Assembly (NCBI GenBank): GCA_003482905.1
Contig: DMXM01000018.1
Coordinates: forward strand, 168,658 to 232,657
DNA from: Elusimicrobiota bacterium
GTDB lineage: Bacteria > Elusimicrobiota > Elusimicrobia > Elusimicrobiales > UBA9959
DNA: 64,000 bases
Reading direction: 5' to 3'
A program made the position numbers and the translations under genes. Within the stretch, counting starts at the first letter, position 1. The number at the start of each line of letters is the position of its first letter. Of this stretch, positions 1 to 9,179 are shown piece by piece. The notes under the pieces are model-generated. The model worked only from the letters and a program-made list of their open reading frames with translations, had not been told where the DNA came from and ran no database searches.

Positions 1-1
1 C

Positions 2-571
2 GCGGCCTTGTCCCCGGACGAAGCCCTGCGCTACGCCGCTTTCCGCATGGAGAAGAGACGGCGCGAATGGCTGGCCGGCCGCATCGCCGCTAAAAAGCTT
101 CTGGCCGGGGCCGGGGGGGAAGCCCTTTCGAGCTTTGAGATAACCAGCGACCTGCTGGGGCGGCCTTCCTGCGGAACCGAGCTTATCTCCATCTCCCATT
201 CCAACGGCTGGGCCCTGGCCGCGGTAAAACCGGGCTCCGCCTTCCTGGGCGCAGACCTGGAGAAGATAGAGGAGCGCCACCCAGCCTGGTACTCGGATTA
301 TTTCCACCACTCGGAACTTCCAAAGCCGGACCCTTCGGAGGGCACGCGGCTTTGGGCCATAAAGGAAGCCCTGATGAAAGCCCTGGGGCTGGGGCTGATG
401 GCCGACCCGCTGGATATAAACACCTCCGGGGAAATAAAATTCACCGGCAAGACCCTTGAAAGATACAAAGAAATGGGCAGCCCTGCTTTCACCGTTGAAA
501 CCCGGGCCTTCCCGGCTGGTTTTTGGACGGCGCTGGCCGCCAACCGGCAGACGGGCCCCCTAAAAAGGTAA
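2..571 (+). CDS. 4'-phosphopantetheinyl transferase, 5'-truncated by the window edge
   Basis: This Sfp/AcpT-like enzyme transfers the phosphopantetheine arm of CoA to a serine of acyl or peptidyl carrier proteins in the cytosol. The reading frame is open to the first base. The TTG at 8 is probably not the start, because family members have more N-terminal sequence before the conserved RRREWLAGR segment seen here. Visible signatures are GADLE, in place of the usual GVDIE metal-binding motif, and WAIKEALMKALG, the W-x-x-KEA signature that carries the second acidic ligand. The stop lies 28 bp before the carboxyltransferase gene, so the two may be co-transcribed. The target carrier protein is not in the window. 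Confidence 0.85.
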   Translation, partial: AALSPDEALRYAAFRMEKRRREWLAGRIAAKKLLAGAGGEALSSFEITSDLLGRPSCGTELISISHSNGWALAAVKPGSAFLGADLEKIEERHPAWYSDYFHHSELPKPDPSEGTRLWAIKEALMKALGLGLMADPLDINTSGEIKFTGKTLERYKEMGSPAFTVETRAFPAGFWTALAANRQTGPLKR

Positions 572-599
572 AATACAATAAAGCGAGGATTTAACTACC

Positions 600-2237
600 A
601 TGGCCGATTTAATGGAAGACCCTATTGCCGGAGCTAGCGCGGCGCAGGCAGCCGGAAAGAAATCCCATCCCAAGAAAGTGCGCGTAGTCCCGGAGTCGCT
701 TAAAAAGTTCCGCGAGATCCACGCCGCGGCCGAAGCCGGCGGCCCGCCCGAAAAAATAGCCGCGCAGAAAGCCAAAGGCAAACTGACCGCCAGGGAACGC
801 ATAGCCTACCTGGTGGACGAAGGCTCTTTCCAGGAGCTCGGCCTGCTGATGGAGAGCCGCTGCACGGATTTCGGCATTAAGGACAAACATATAAAGGGCG
901 ACGGCGTCATTGTGGGCTTCGGCAGGGTGAACGGCCGCCTGGCGGGCATTTTCTCGGAGGACTTCACGCAGTTGGGCGGGTCGCTGGGCCGCACGCACGC
1001 CGACAAGATAGCCAAGCTTATGGACATGGCCGCGCAGGCGCGGGTACCCGTTATAGGCATACTGGACTCGGGCGGGGCGCGCATACAGGAAGGCGTGGAT
1101 TCCCTGGACGGCTACGGCGAGGTTTTCTACCGCAACACCAAATACTCCGGCGTGGTGCCGCAGATCTCCGTCATCGTCGGCCCCTGCGCCGGCGGCGCGG
1201 TCTATTCCCCGGCGCTGACCGACTTCGTCTTTATGGTGAAGGGCATGAGCAATATGTTCGTGACCGGCCCGGAAGTGGTAAAGGCGGCCACGGGCGAGGA
1301 AGTGGACTTCGAAACCCTCGGCGGCTCCATGACCCACGCCTCCAAATCCGGCGTCTGCCATTTTGTGGCAAACTCGGAGCCGGACTGCTTCAGGCAGGTA
1401 AAAGAACTGGTGGGCTTCCTGCCGCAAAACCGTTACGAGGCCCCGCCGGCCCAGGACACCAAGGACCCGGCCGACCGCAAGGTGGCGCTGATGGAGAAGC
1501 TCTGCGAGGTGGACCCCCGCAAACCCTACCGCGTCAACCATATAATCTGGTGGCTTTCCGACGACCACAAATTCCTGGAAGTGCACCACGACTTCGCCAA
1601 GAACATAGTGGTGGGCTTTATCCGCCTGGGCGGCCAGGTGGTGGGCGTGATAGCCAATAACCCCGCCCACATGGCGGGCGCGCTGGACATCAACGGCTCC
1701 GACAAAGCGGCGCGTTTTATCCGCTTCCTCAACAACTTCAACATCCCCATACTCACCCTGGTGGACGTGCCCGGCTACTGGCCCGGCGTGGCCCAGGAGC
1801 ACGGGGGCATCATCCGCCACGGCGCCAAGCTCCTCTACGCCTACGCCGAAGCCACCGTCCCCAAAGTGACGCTGGTGCTGCGCAAAGCCTACGGCGGCGC
1901 CTACATAGCCATGAGCTCCAAGTTCATGGGCGGGGACATAAACTTCTCGCTGCCGTCGGCCGAGATAGCCGTAATGGGCCCGCGCGGCGCCGTGGAGATC
2001 CTCTATTCGAAGCAGATAAAAGAGGCCAAGGAAGAGGACAGGGAGGCCCTGCGGGCGAAACTCGCCAAGGAATACTCGGACAAGTTCGCCTCGCCGTACC
2101 AGACCGCGTCCACCGGCTCGCTGGACGAAGTGATCGAGCCGGCCCAGGCCCGTTCCCGCCTGATAGGCGCTTTCCGCATATTGTCCGGCAAACGCCGCCC
2201 CGGTGAGCACACCCACACGGGGAATATACCGTTGTAG
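600..2237 (+). CDS. Biotin-dependent acyl-CoA carboxylase, carboxyltransferase subunit (PccB/MmdA family)
   Basis: The 545-residue protein is full length for the family. It moves CO2 between carboxybiotin and an acyl-CoA, probably propionyl- or methylmalonyl-CoA. Both crotonase-like halves are visible. The N-terminal half has GGARIQEGVDSLDGYG and the oxyanion-hole stretch GPCAGGAVYSPAL. The C-terminal half has DVPGYWPGVAQEHGGIIRHGAK and AYGGAYIAM. About 35 basic, Ala-rich residues precede the core. The ATG at 600 has a GAGG sequence about 12 nt upstream. No biotin carrier or carboxylase subunit is nearby, so it could belong to a sodium-pumping decarboxylase, a transcarboxylase or a propionyl-CoA carboxylase whose partners lie elsewhere. 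Confidence 0.92.
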   Translation: MADLMEDPIAGASAAQAAGKKSHPKKVRVVPESLKKFREIHAAAEAGGPPEKIAAQKAKGKLTARERIAYLVDEGSFQELGLLMESRCTDFGIKDKHIKGDGVIVGFGRVNGRLAGIFSEDFTQLGGSLGRTHADKIAKLMDMAAQARVPVIGILDSGGARIQEGVDSLDGYGEVFYRNTKYSGVVPQISVIVGPCAGGAVYSPALTDFVFMVKGMSNMFVTGPEVVKAATGEEVDFETLGGSMTHASKSGVCHFVANSEPDCFRQVKELVGFLPQNRYEAPPAQDTKDPADRKVALMEKLCEVDPRKPYRVNHIIWWLSDDHKFLEVHHDFAKNIVVGFIRLGGQVVGVIANNPAHMAGALDINGSDKAARFIRFLNNFNIPILTLVDVPGYWPGVAQEHGGIIRHGAKLLYAYAEATVPKVTLVLRKAYGGAYIAMSSKFMGGDINFSLPSAEIAVMGPRGAVEILYSKQIKEAKEEDREALRAKLAKEYSDKFASPYQTASTGSLDEVIEPAQARSRLIGAFRILSGKRRPGEHTHTGNIPL

Positions 2238-2344
2238 CGTTCGGACGCGGGAGCGCGCGGAATTCCGGCGCGCCCGCGCGCCGTTATTAGTTCCGCTTAT
2301 ATGTCTATTAATGTTTTTTAAACCGGCCTATTTTCCATTTTTTG

Positions 2345-2350
2345 TACAAT
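2345..2350 (+). promoter_or_regulatory. Probable -10 element of the hydrogenase operon
   Basis: TACAAT sits 28 nt before the first hydrogenase start codon, in an AT-rich stretch (about 2285-2375) after the carboxyltransferase gene. No good -35 hexamer is seen at the usual spacing. An AAGGA ribosome binding site follows before the ATG at 2379. Confidence 0.4.
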
Positions 2351-2378
2351 AGCTTTAGAACCTCTTTAAGGAAAACAT

Positions 2379-3818
2379 ATGGATCTACCTGTTAATATGC
2401 TCAAAATGGCGGTCGCGGTGCCGGTTTTCGGCGCGTTTTTAATACCGCTCGCCGCCCGGATCTCTACCCGGGCCCGCAACGCCCTGGCGGTGATCCTGGG
2501 CTTGTTCACCTTCCTGGCGGCGGCCTCGCTCTCCGGCACGGTGCTGGGGGGACAAACCCACACCTGGGCCTTAAGTTTCCCGCTCGGCTTCGACCTGGTA
2601 CTGCACGCGGACCTGCTCTCGGTCTTCATGGCCTCCGTGTCCGCCTTCGTCAGCGCCGTGATTCTTATCTACTCGCTAGATTACATCTCGCATTACGAGA
2701 ACCAGACAGAATACTACGCCATGGTGGTGCTCTTCCTGGGCTCCATGATGGGCCTGGTGTTTTCCGCCAACCTCCTGTGGATGTACGTGTTCTGGGAAAT
2801 GACCGGTTTCGCCAGCTGGCGGCTGGTGGGCTTCTTCCGCTCCGACCGGGACGTGGCCAAAGCCAATAAGACCATTCTTGTCACCGTCTTCGGCGCGCTG
2901 TGCATGCTGGTCGGCATAATAATGGTTTACTTCAACTACGGCACGCTCGACCTGCGCGCGCTGCACGGCCAGCCCATTTCCATGCTGGCCGCGGCCTTCA
3001 TCCTGGCGGGCATCCTTTCCAAATCGGCCACGCTGCCCTTCTCCACCTGGCTGCCGGACGCCGGCGTGGCGCCCTCCACCGTAACCTCCCTGCTGCACGC
3101 GGCCGTGCTGGTAAAGATCGGCGTGTACGCCTACGCCCGCATCTTCGGCGTCACCTTCGCCGCCCCCGACGCCTTCTCCAACGCCGTGCTCTACATAGCC
3201 GGCGCCAGCGCCCTGGTCTCGGCCGGCGCGGCGCTCATAGACACGGATATCAAGCGGATCATCGCCTACTCCACGGTGAGCCAGATAGCGTTCATCTTCC
3301 TGGGGCTGGCCTCCGGCAATAAGACCGCTTTCACCGGCGCTCTCCTTTATATACTCATGCACAGCATCGCCAAGGGCGGGCTGTTCCTGTGCGCGGGCAT
3401 CATAGAACAGAACACCCACACCAAGGACATCAATAAGATGGGCGGCCTGTTCTCCTCCATGCCGGTCACGGGCACGGCCTTCGCGCTCTGCTCCCTCTCC
3501 GTCATGGGGATACCGCCCTTCGGCGGCTTCTTCAGCAAGTTCCTGGTCTTCTCGGGCGCGGCCCAGAACGGGAGCCTCCCGGTGCTGCTGATGTTCCTGG
3601 CCGGCGCCGTGATGACCCTGCTGTACCTGGTGCGCCTGTTCTACAAGATCTTCCTCGGCGAGCCGGCCGGGCACGGCAACCCTAAAGAGGGTTCCTATAC
3701 GATGGTAGCCAGCGTGATGGCGCTCGCCCTGATAGGCCTGGCGCTGGGCGCGCTGATCTACTACCCGTCGGCCTACGCCGAGCTCCTCACCAACACCTTA
3801 GGAGTGAACCTGCAATGA
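2379..3818 (+). CDS. Group 4 [NiFe] hydrogenase: antiporter-like membrane subunit 1 (NuoL/NuoM/HyfB-like)
   Basis: This 479-residue polytopic membrane protein has the Proton_antipo_M fold and is a likely ion-translocating subunit. The family's key charged residues are visible: Glu in FWEMTGFASW (TM5 type), Lys in GILSKSATLPFSTWLPDAG (TM7 type), and the broken-helix lysine in LLHAAVLVKIGVYAYAR. It opens an 11-gene operon, and its stop overlaps the next start by 4 nt. The start has AAGGA upstream. By homology it resembles complex I subunits, but the operon's large subunit carries hydrogenase cysteines, so the complex is a hydrogenase. Confidence 0.9.
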   Translation: MDLPVNMLKMAVAVPVFGAFLIPLAARISTRARNALAVILGLFTFLAAASLSGTVLGGQTHTWALSFPLGFDLVLHADLLSVFMASVSAFVSAVILIYSLDYISHYENQTEYYAMVVLFLGSMMGLVFSANLLWMYVFWEMTGFASWRLVGFFRSDRDVAKANKTILVTVFGALCMLVGIIMVYFNYGTLDLRALHGQPISMLAAAFILAGILSKSATLPFSTWLPDAGVAPSTVTSLLHAAVLVKIGVYAYARIFGVTFAAPDAFSNAVLYIAGASALVSAGAALIDTDIKRIIAYSTVSQIAFIFLGLASGNKTAFTGALLYILMHSIAKGGLFLCAGIIEQNTHTKDINKMGGLFSSMPVTGTAFALCSLSVMGIPPFGGFFSKFLVFSGAAQNGSLPVLLMFLAGAVMTLLYLVRLFYKIFLGEPAGHGNPKEGSYTMVASVMALALIGLALGALIYYPSAYAELLTNTLGVNLQ

Positions 3819-5665
3819 ACATCATACTTATACCGATAGTACTGCCGCTGGTCACCGCCCTCGCGCTCCTGTTGATATGCGAGAAAACCAAATATCTAAA
3901 AGAACTGCTGGCCATAGGCGCCGCGGCGGTGTCGCTGCTGGCCGCGGCCAGCATCTTCCTGCTGCCTGTCCAGTCGCTCTCCTGCGCCTGGCTCGGCGGC
4001 GGCATCACCTTCACGCTGGTGGCCGACAATCTCAGCGCCTTCCTGCTGCTGGCGGTATCGCTGTTCTCGCTGGCCATCTCGGTCTTCTCGTCCAGCAATC
4101 CCAATAAGGGCCCGGCCAAATGGTTCTTCTTCAACCTGCTGATGACGCAGGGCTTCGCCGCCGGCGCGGCGCTGGCTGACAATATGCTGGCCATGCTCTT
4201 CTTCTGGGAAGGCCTGCTGGTGTTCCTCTACACCTTCATCGCCCTCTCCCAGAACAATCATGCGGCCAGGCGCACCGCCATGAAGGCCTTCCTGATAAAC
4301 GCGGCCACGGACCTAGCCCTGCTGGCCGGCGTCACCATCACCGCCTATATAGCCGGCACCATGAGCATGTCCGAGATCTCGCACAACAAGCTTACGCTGG
4401 ACTACGGCTGGTCCATATTCGCCTATGTGTTGCTCCTCATCGGCGCGGTCTCCAAGGCCGGGGCTTTCCCGTTCCACACCTGGATCCCCGACGCCGCCAC
4501 CGATTCCAGCGCGGCGTTCATGGCCTATGTGCCGGCGGCCATCGACAAGCTTTTGGGCATATATTTCCTGGCCCGCGCCAGCATTTATCTTTTCACCCTC
4601 AACGGCACCATGCAGCTGGTGCTGATGACCCTGGGCGCCGTCACTATCCTGGTGGCCGTTATGATGGCCTTCGTGCAGAAGGATTACAAGCGCCTGCTCT
4701 CCTACCACGCCGTCAGCCAGACCGGCTACATGATCCTCGGCATAGGCACGCTTAACCCCATAGGTATAGCGGGCGGCCTGTTCCACATGATAAACCACGC
4801 CACCTACAAATCCTGCCTGTTCATGACGTCGGGCTCCGTGGAGCGCCAGGCCGGCACCACCGACCTCTCCAAGCTGGGCGGTTTATTCCGCGCCATGCCC
4901 ATAACCGGCCTCTGTTTCCTTATAGCGGCGGCCGCCATCTCCGGCATAGCGCCCCTTAACGGCTTCTTCTCCAAGGAACTCGTCTACAAGGGCACGCTGG
5001 ACACCGGCTATACCGTATTCTTCCTGGCGGCGGAGCTGGGGTCTTTCCTGACGCTGGCCTCCTTCCTTAAGCTGGGACACTCGGTGTTCTTCGGCGAGCG
5101 CCCCGAGAACCTGAAAGATACGAAAGAAGCGCCGTTCTCCATGCTGCTGCCGATGCTGACGCTGGCCGGCATCTGCGTGGCTTTCGGCTTCGGCGCCAGG
5201 CTGCCTACGGAGTGGCTCATCTCCCCGGCGCTGACCGGCATGGGCGTCTCCCATCCGACCTTAAGCGGCTTCCACTTCGACAAGCTCTACTTCGTCTCGG
5301 TGATAGTGATACTGGCCGCCGTCATGAACCACATGATAGGCCTGGCCCTGGGCGGGGGGAAGGCCAGCAAGTCTTCCGACCACATCCACTACGCGCCGGT
5401 CCTGAAAGAGACCTACGCCATGGCGGAACGCCGGGTGTTCGACCTTTACGAGGTGCTCATGGACCGCGTGGTGCCGGCGGTCTCGCTGGCGCTGTTCAAG
5501 GTCGACCGTTTCTTCGACTGGGCCCTGGATACCGTGCCGAGCTCGCTGGGGGGCTTCTTCGGCGGAACTTCGCGCAGCTTCCATAACGGTTCCTACCCGC
5601 TTTACATGGCCCTTACCCTGGCCTGCGCCGCGGTTTACATTCTGCTGGCTGGAGGACTTAAATAA
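3815..5665 (+). CDS. Group 4 [NiFe] hydrogenase: antiporter-like membrane subunit 2 (NuoL-like, extended C terminus)
   Basis: At 616 residues this is the longest of the three antiporter-like subunits. Conserved elements include FFWEGLLVFLY (acidic residue), GAVSKAGAFPFHTWIPDA and PAAIDKLLGIYFLARA. After residue about 470 there is an extra segment with an amphipathic stretch (KETYAMAERRVFDLYEVL) and a last hydrophobic helix. This recalls the lateral-helix tail of NuoL, although it is shorter. It overlaps its neighbours by ATGA-type and TAATG-type junctions, which implies translational coupling and a fixed stoichiometry in the membrane arm. Confidence 0.9.
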   Translation: MNIILIPIVLPLVTALALLLICEKTKYLKELLAIGAAAVSLLAAASIFLLPVQSLSCAWLGGGITFTLVADNLSAFLLLAVSLFSLAISVFSSSNPNKGPAKWFFFNLLMTQGFAAGAALADNMLAMLFFWEGLLVFLYTFIALSQNNHAARRTAMKAFLINAATDLALLAGVTITAYIAGTMSMSEISHNKLTLDYGWSIFAYVLLLIGAVSKAGAFPFHTWIPDAATDSSAAFMAYVPAAIDKLLGIYFLARASIYLFTLNGTMQLVLMTLGAVTILVAVMMAFVQKDYKRLLSYHAVSQTGYMILGIGTLNPIGIAGGLFHMINHATYKSCLFMTSGSVERQAGTTDLSKLGGLFRAMPITGLCFLIAAAAISGIAPLNGFFSKELVYKGTLDTGYTVFFLAAELGSFLTLASFLKLGHSVFFGERPENLKDTKEAPFSMLLPMLTLAGICVAFGFGARLPTEWLISPALTGMGVSHPTLSGFHFDKLYFVSVIVILAAVMNHMIGLALGGGKASKSSDHIHYAPVLKETYAMAERRVFDLYEVLMDRVVPAVSLALFKVDRFFDWALDTVPSSLGGFFGGTSRSFHNGSYPLYMALTLACAAVYILLAGGLK

Positions 5666-7095
5666 TGGACAAGGGACTTCTTGCGTATCTCCTGATCCCG
5701 CTTCTGAGCGCGGTAATAATTCCTTTCGCCTCCAGGAACCGGCCGAAGCTGGCCGACATACTGGCTAACGTGACGCTGCTGGCGGGCCTGGCCAACCTGG
5801 CCTGGCTGGCGCTGCGCCCCTCGGTGATAGCGGGCGGTTTCGCCGACATCCCCGGCGACGGCCTCGCGCTGCTGCTGGTGGGAGCCGTCTACCTGGTGGC
5901 GCTGTGCGTAACCTTCTTCTCCGCCTGGTTCATCGGGGAGGGCCTGCCCAACCGGGCCGCTTACTACTCCCTGATCCTGGTCTCCGTCTCGGCCATGTGC
6001 GGCGTGGTGACCAGCACCGACTTCTTCACGCTCTACGTGTTCATCGAGGTATTGGCGGTCACCTCCTTCGCGCTGATCACCACCGACGACTCCGGTGCCG
6101 GCCTGGAAGGCGCCCTGAAGTACTTCTTCCTGACCTTCCCCGCCTCCGCGCTGATCATCATCGGCATCGCCGTCATGATGCTGTCGCTCGGGAACCTCTC
6201 TTTCGAGAGCCTGCGCTTCTTCATGGCCTCCGACCTGCCCGCGGGCCCCGTTACTTTCGGGGCGGCCCTGATGCTGCTGGGCTTCATTATAAAGGCCGGC
6301 GTGGTTCCTTTCCACACATGGGCCCCCGACGCCTACCAGGGCGCCTACGCCCCGGTCTCGGCGCATCTGGCCGGCATCGTCACCAAGATCTCCGGCGTCT
6401 ACGCCATCATCAAAATGGCGACGCTGCTGCGCTTCTTCGACGGCAGGGCGCAGGCCCTCTCGGAGATGCTGATGTTCCTGGGCCTGCTCTCCATTGTTGT
6501 GGGCGCCCTGGCCGCGCTGAAACAGAAAGACCTTAAGCGCATGCTGGCCTTCTCCAGCATCAGCCAGGTAGGCTACATAGTGCTGGCCGCGGGCCTCGGC
6601 ACGCCGCTGGCCATAATGGGCGCCGTGTTCCACCTTATCAACCACGCCACCTTCAAGACCGTGCTGTTCCTCAACAGCGCCAGCGTCGAGAAGTCCGCCG
6701 GCACCACCGACATGGACAAACTGGGCGGCCTGGAGCACACCATGCCCTGGACCTCCTGGACCTCGATAGTGGCCCTGCTGTCCACCGCCGGCGTGCCCCC
6801 GCTGTCCGGCTTCTGGAGCAAGCTGATCATCATACTGGCCCTGTGGGAAGCCGGCCTTAAAGGCTACGCGGTGCTGGCGCTGCTGTTCAGCATAGTAACG
6901 CTGGCCTACTTCATGATGATGCAGAAAAAAGTCTTCTTCGGCAAAAAGACGCCGGCCTCCGAAAGCTCGCCCGAGGTTTGCGCGCCGCTGCTGGCGCCGG
7001 TGGTGCTGATGAGCGCCGTTATAGTGGCGCTGGGCCTGCTGTTCCCGTACTTCTACACCTACGTTAGAATGGTGGCGGAAAGGATACTCCTATGA
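5665..7095 (+). CDS. Group 4 [NiFe] hydrogenase: antiporter-like membrane subunit 3 (NuoN/MrpD-like)
   Basis: This 476-residue polytopic protein is the third Proton_antipo_M paralogue. Visible motifs are LYVFIEVLAVTSFAL (Glu), GFIIKAGVVPFHTWAPDAYQGA (Lys) and GIVTKISGVYAIIKMA. The sequence from LKQKDLKRMLAFSSISQVGY is typical of this family. The start ATG overlaps the previous stop (TAATG) and its own stop overlaps the next gene. Three such subunits in one hydrogenase suggest several ion channels per complex; whether the ion is H+ or Na+ cannot be read from the sequence. Confidence 0.9.
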   Translation: MDKGLLAYLLIPLLSAVIIPFASRNRPKLADILANVTLLAGLANLAWLALRPSVIAGGFADIPGDGLALLLVGAVYLVALCVTFFSAWFIGEGLPNRAAYYSLILVSVSAMCGVVTSTDFFTLYVFIEVLAVTSFALITTDDSGAGLEGALKYFFLTFPASALIIIGIAVMMLSLGNLSFESLRFFMASDLPAGPVTFGAALMLLGFIIKAGVVPFHTWAPDAYQGAYAPVSAHLAGIVTKISGVYAIIKMATLLRFFDGRAQALSEMLMFLGLLSIVVGALAALKQKDLKRMLAFSSISQVGYIVLAAGLGTPLAIMGAVFHLINHATFKTVLFLNSASVEKSAGTTDMDKLGGLEHTMPWTSWTSIVALLSTAGVPPLSGFWSKLIIILALWEAGLKGYAVLALLFSIVTLAYFMMMQKKVFFGKKTPASESSPEVCAPLLAPVVLMSAVIVALGLLFPYFYTYVRMVAERILL

Positions 7096-7580
7096 CCACG
7101 CACAACCTCCTGTTCGTTCTGGCGGCCGTGTTCGCGCTCTGGGCCGTAATGGCCAGAAAGCTGCTGACCTCGGCCATCATGCTGGCCCTCGTCAGCGTTG
7201 CGGTCTCCCTGATATTCTTTAACTTCAACGCCCCGTGGGCCGGCGTTTTCGAGCTCTCGGTCTGCGCCGGCCTGATAACCGTGCTCTTTGTGGGCGCCGT
7301 CAGCCTGATACGGGCCGAAGACGAAAAGCGCCCGGAGGGCCGCGCGCCCTTCAACGCGCTGCCGCTGGCCACGGCTATCTTCGCCATAGCCGCCTGGTTC
7401 TACCTGCCGCCCTTCTTCGACGAACTTGCCGCCGGCAGACAGATGGCCGCGGGGGAAGGCCCCATAGGCACGGCCCTCTGGGGCCTGCGCCGCCCGGACC
7501 TGCTGGGCCAGGTACTGATGCTGGCCGCCGGCGTCTTCGTTATAAAGTCAGTCTTCCCGAGGAGGACAGAGAACAAATGA
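7092..7580 (+). CDS. Group 4 [NiFe] hydrogenase: NuoJ-like membrane subunit
   Basis: This 162-residue membrane protein has about five hydrophobic segments. The pattern LTSAIMLALVSVAVSLIFFNFNAPWAG followed by SVCAGLITVLFVGAVSLI matches NuoJ or MbhD/E-like subunits, which link the antiporter modules to the hydrogenase core. It overlaps the upstream and downstream genes by 4 nt each. The middle, after EDEKRPEGR, is a loop before two more helices. Assignment rests on hydrophobic pattern, size and position between the antiporter-like and NuoK-like genes. Confidence 0.78.
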   Translation: MTTHNLLFVLAAVFALWAVMARKLLTSAIMLALVSVAVSLIFFNFNAPWAGVFELSVCAGLITVLFVGAVSLIRAEDEKRPEGRAPFNALPLATAIFAIAAWFYLPPFFDELAAGRQMAAGEGPIGTALWGLRRPDLLGQVLMLAAGVFVIKSVFPRRTENK

Positions 7581-7882
7581 GCAATTTCGCAATGGAATGG
7601 TACCTGATAGCAATCATCGTCTTCACCGGCTTTTACTGCATGCTGGCCTCGCGCAGCATAGTGCGCCAGCTTATCGGCCTTGAGATAGTCTCCAAGGGCG
7701 CCATGCTGGCGGTGATCTCGTCGGGCGCGCTCACCAACAACCTGGTGTTCGCCCAGGCGCTGCTCATCACCATGATAGTGATAGAGGTGGTGGTGGTGGC
7801 CGCGGGCCTGGCGCTGCTGGTAAAGAACTTCCGCGTGAACGGCTCGGCCGACATCTGGAAACTGGACGGCCTCAAGGGATAA
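7577..7882 (+). CDS. Group 4 [NiFe] hydrogenase: NuoK/MrpC-like membrane subunit
   Basis: This 101-residue protein has three transmembrane segments. The motif GFYCMLASRSIVRQLIGLEIVSKGAML places a Glu in TM2, as in NuoK and MrpC, and a second Glu follows in ITMIVIEVVVVAAGLALL. Both glutamates are the proton-path residues of the family. The start was chosen as the ATG at 7577 because it overlaps the previous TGA (ATGA) and gives a family-length protein; the longer upstream reading is the shadow of the NuoJ-like gene. Confidence 0.85.
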   Translation: MSNFAMEWYLIAIIVFTGFYCMLASRSIVRQLIGLEIVSKGAMLAVISSGALTNNLVFAQALLITMIVIEVVVVAAGLALLVKNFRVNGSADIWKLDGLKG

Positions 7883-7885
7883 ACT

Positions 7886-8227
7886 ATGAACATACTTCTT
7901 TTTCCTCCCGTGGTCTTCATCATCTCCCTGCTGTTCGTGGCGGGGCTGGCGGCGCTGCTTTCGCCGCTGGCGGCCAAGCCCGCGCGCGTGCCGGGCTCGG
8001 CCAAGCACAAGGCTTACGGCTGCGGCGAAGACGTCCCCGAGGACCAGGCCAAGGCCATCCCCGACTACCAGGGCTTCTTTCCTTTCGCCATCTTCTTCAC
8101 GCTGCTGCACGTGGCCGGGCTGATGCTGGCCACCTGGAGCTTCAACCCGCTCTCCTCCGGCATAGGCCTGGTGGCGGGCTACCTGGCCGCCGTGGGCGTA
8201 ATACTCGCCATACTCTTCGTGGACTAG
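7886..8227 (+). CDS. Group 4 [NiFe] hydrogenase: NuoA-like membrane subunit
   Basis: This 113-residue protein has three predicted membrane helices. The sequence KHKAYGCGEDVPEDQ, then a segment ending FFPFAIFFTLLHVAGLML, resembles the NuoA loop, where a conserved cysteine sits near the quinone site of complex I, followed by TM2. A NuoA-like subunit in a hydrogenase operon is not universal among group 4 enzymes, so this is a notable part of the set. It starts 3 nt after the NuoK-like stop. Confidence 0.65.
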   Translation: MNILLFPPVVFIISLLFVAGLAALLSPLAAKPARVPGSAKHKAYGCGEDVPEDQAKAIPDYQGFFPFAIFFTLLHVAGLMLATWSFNPLSSGIGLVAGYLAAVGVILAILFVD

Positions 8228-8234
8228 AACCAAC

Positions 8235-8678
8235 ATGAAAATCATAGACAAACTTATCACCTGGTCGCTGCTTAAATCCCCGTGGATACTCCACTTCAAC
8301 TCCGGCGCCTGCAACGGCTGCGACATAGAGATAGTGGACGCCCTTACCCCTAAATACGACGTCGAGCGCTTCGGCATAGTCCTCAAGGCCACGCCCCGCC
8401 ACGCCGACATCCTGGTGGTCAGCGGCCCCGTAACCCGCCAGCAGGCCAAGCGCCTGCGCACCATTTATGACCAGATGCCAGAGCCCAAGTTCGTCATGGC
8501 CATAGGCGCCTGCGGCTGCTCCGGCGGCGTCTTCGACGGCTGCTACGGCGTGGTGCCGGGCGGCCTGGACCAGGTGCTGCCGGTTTCGGTCTACATCCCC
8601 GGCTGCCCGGTGCGCCCCGAAGCCATCATAGACGGCGTGGTGAAGATGATACAAAGCGTGGAAGCCGCGGCGAAGTAA
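8235..8678 (+). CDS. Group 4 [NiFe] hydrogenase small subunit (NuoB/EchC/MbhJ-like)
   Basis: This 147-residue subunit carries the proximal [4Fe-4S] cluster that passes electrons to the NiFe site. Cys26 and Cys29 lie in GACNGCDIEI. Further ligands are Cys93 in GACGCSGG and Cys124 in IPGCPVRPEA. The CNGCDIE form is typical of energy-converting hydrogenases. It is a short, single-cluster subunit without the signal peptide of uptake hydrogenases, so it faces the cytosol. It lies 7 bp after the NuoA-like gene and 8 bp before the NuoC-like gene. Confidence 0.93.
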   Translation: MKIIDKLITWSLLKSPWILHFNSGACNGCDIEIVDALTPKYDVERFGIVLKATPRHADILVVSGPVTRQQAKRLRTIYDQMPEPKFVMAIGACGCSGGVFDGCYGVVPGGLDQVLPVSVYIPGCPVRPEAIIDGVVKMIQSVEAAAK

Positions 8679-8686
8679 GGAGATTT

Positions 8687-9178
8687 ATGAGCGAATTTCA
8701 AACGGAAGAGAAAGTTAAAGCCGGCCTGGAGGCCAAATTCCCCGGGGCCGTCACCAACGCCCTGGTGCAGCGCAAGAACCGCGTGTGGCTGGACGCCGCC
8801 GCCGAGAAGCTGCCCGAGATCCTCGCCTGGATGAAAGCCGGCGGCTTCAACCATCTGGCCACCGTCACCGGTTTCGACGAGGGGGAGAACCTCGGCGCCT
8901 ATTACCACATGACCGACACCAAGATGATCGTCACGCTGAAGGTAAAGACCCCGCGCGCCAACCCCGTTATCCCGTCGGTGCTGGCGGTGTTCCCCGGCGC
9001 GGTTTCCTATGAAAAGGAACTGGAAGACATGCTGGGCATAAAGATACAGGGCCTGCCCGCCGGCCGCCGCTACCCTTTGGCCGAGGATTTCCCCGTAGGC
9101 CAGTACCCGCTGCGCAAGGACTGGAAGACAGAAGATTACCTGGCGCAGCAAGCCTCTTTAAAGACGGAGTCCAAATAA
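8687..9178 (+). CDS. Group 4 [NiFe] hydrogenase: NuoC-like subunit
   Basis: This 163-residue soluble subunit matches the 30-kDa (NuoC/HycE N-terminal/EchD) family. The core pattern is GGFNHLATVTGFDEGENLGAYYH followed by a VIPSVLAVFPGAVSYEKELEDMLGI segment and ending in the RRYPLAEDFP motif; the last two contain the usual W/YxERExxDxxGI-like signature in the form SYEKELEDMLGI. It is separate from the large subunit, as in Ech-type enzymes rather than fused as in HycE. An AAGGAG site precedes the ATG. Confidence 0.85.
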   Translation: MSEFQTEEKVKAGLEAKFPGAVTNALVQRKNRVWLDAAAEKLPEILAWMKAGGFNHLATVTGFDEGENLGAYYHMTDTKMIVTLKVKTPRANPVIPSVLAVFPGAVSYEKELEDMLGIKIQGLPAGRRYPLAEDFPVGQYPLRKDWKTEDYLAQQASLKTESK

Positions 9179-9179
9179 T

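Noticed and set aside
609..2216. Long minus-strand open frame opposite the carboxyltransferase
   Set aside because: It is a composition shadow of the plus-strand gene, which has clear family motifs.
2238..2290. GC-rich inverted repeats after the carboxyltransferase as a terminator
   Set aside because: Several overlapping GCGCGC pairings are possible by composition alone and no T-run follows, so a specific terminator is not supported.
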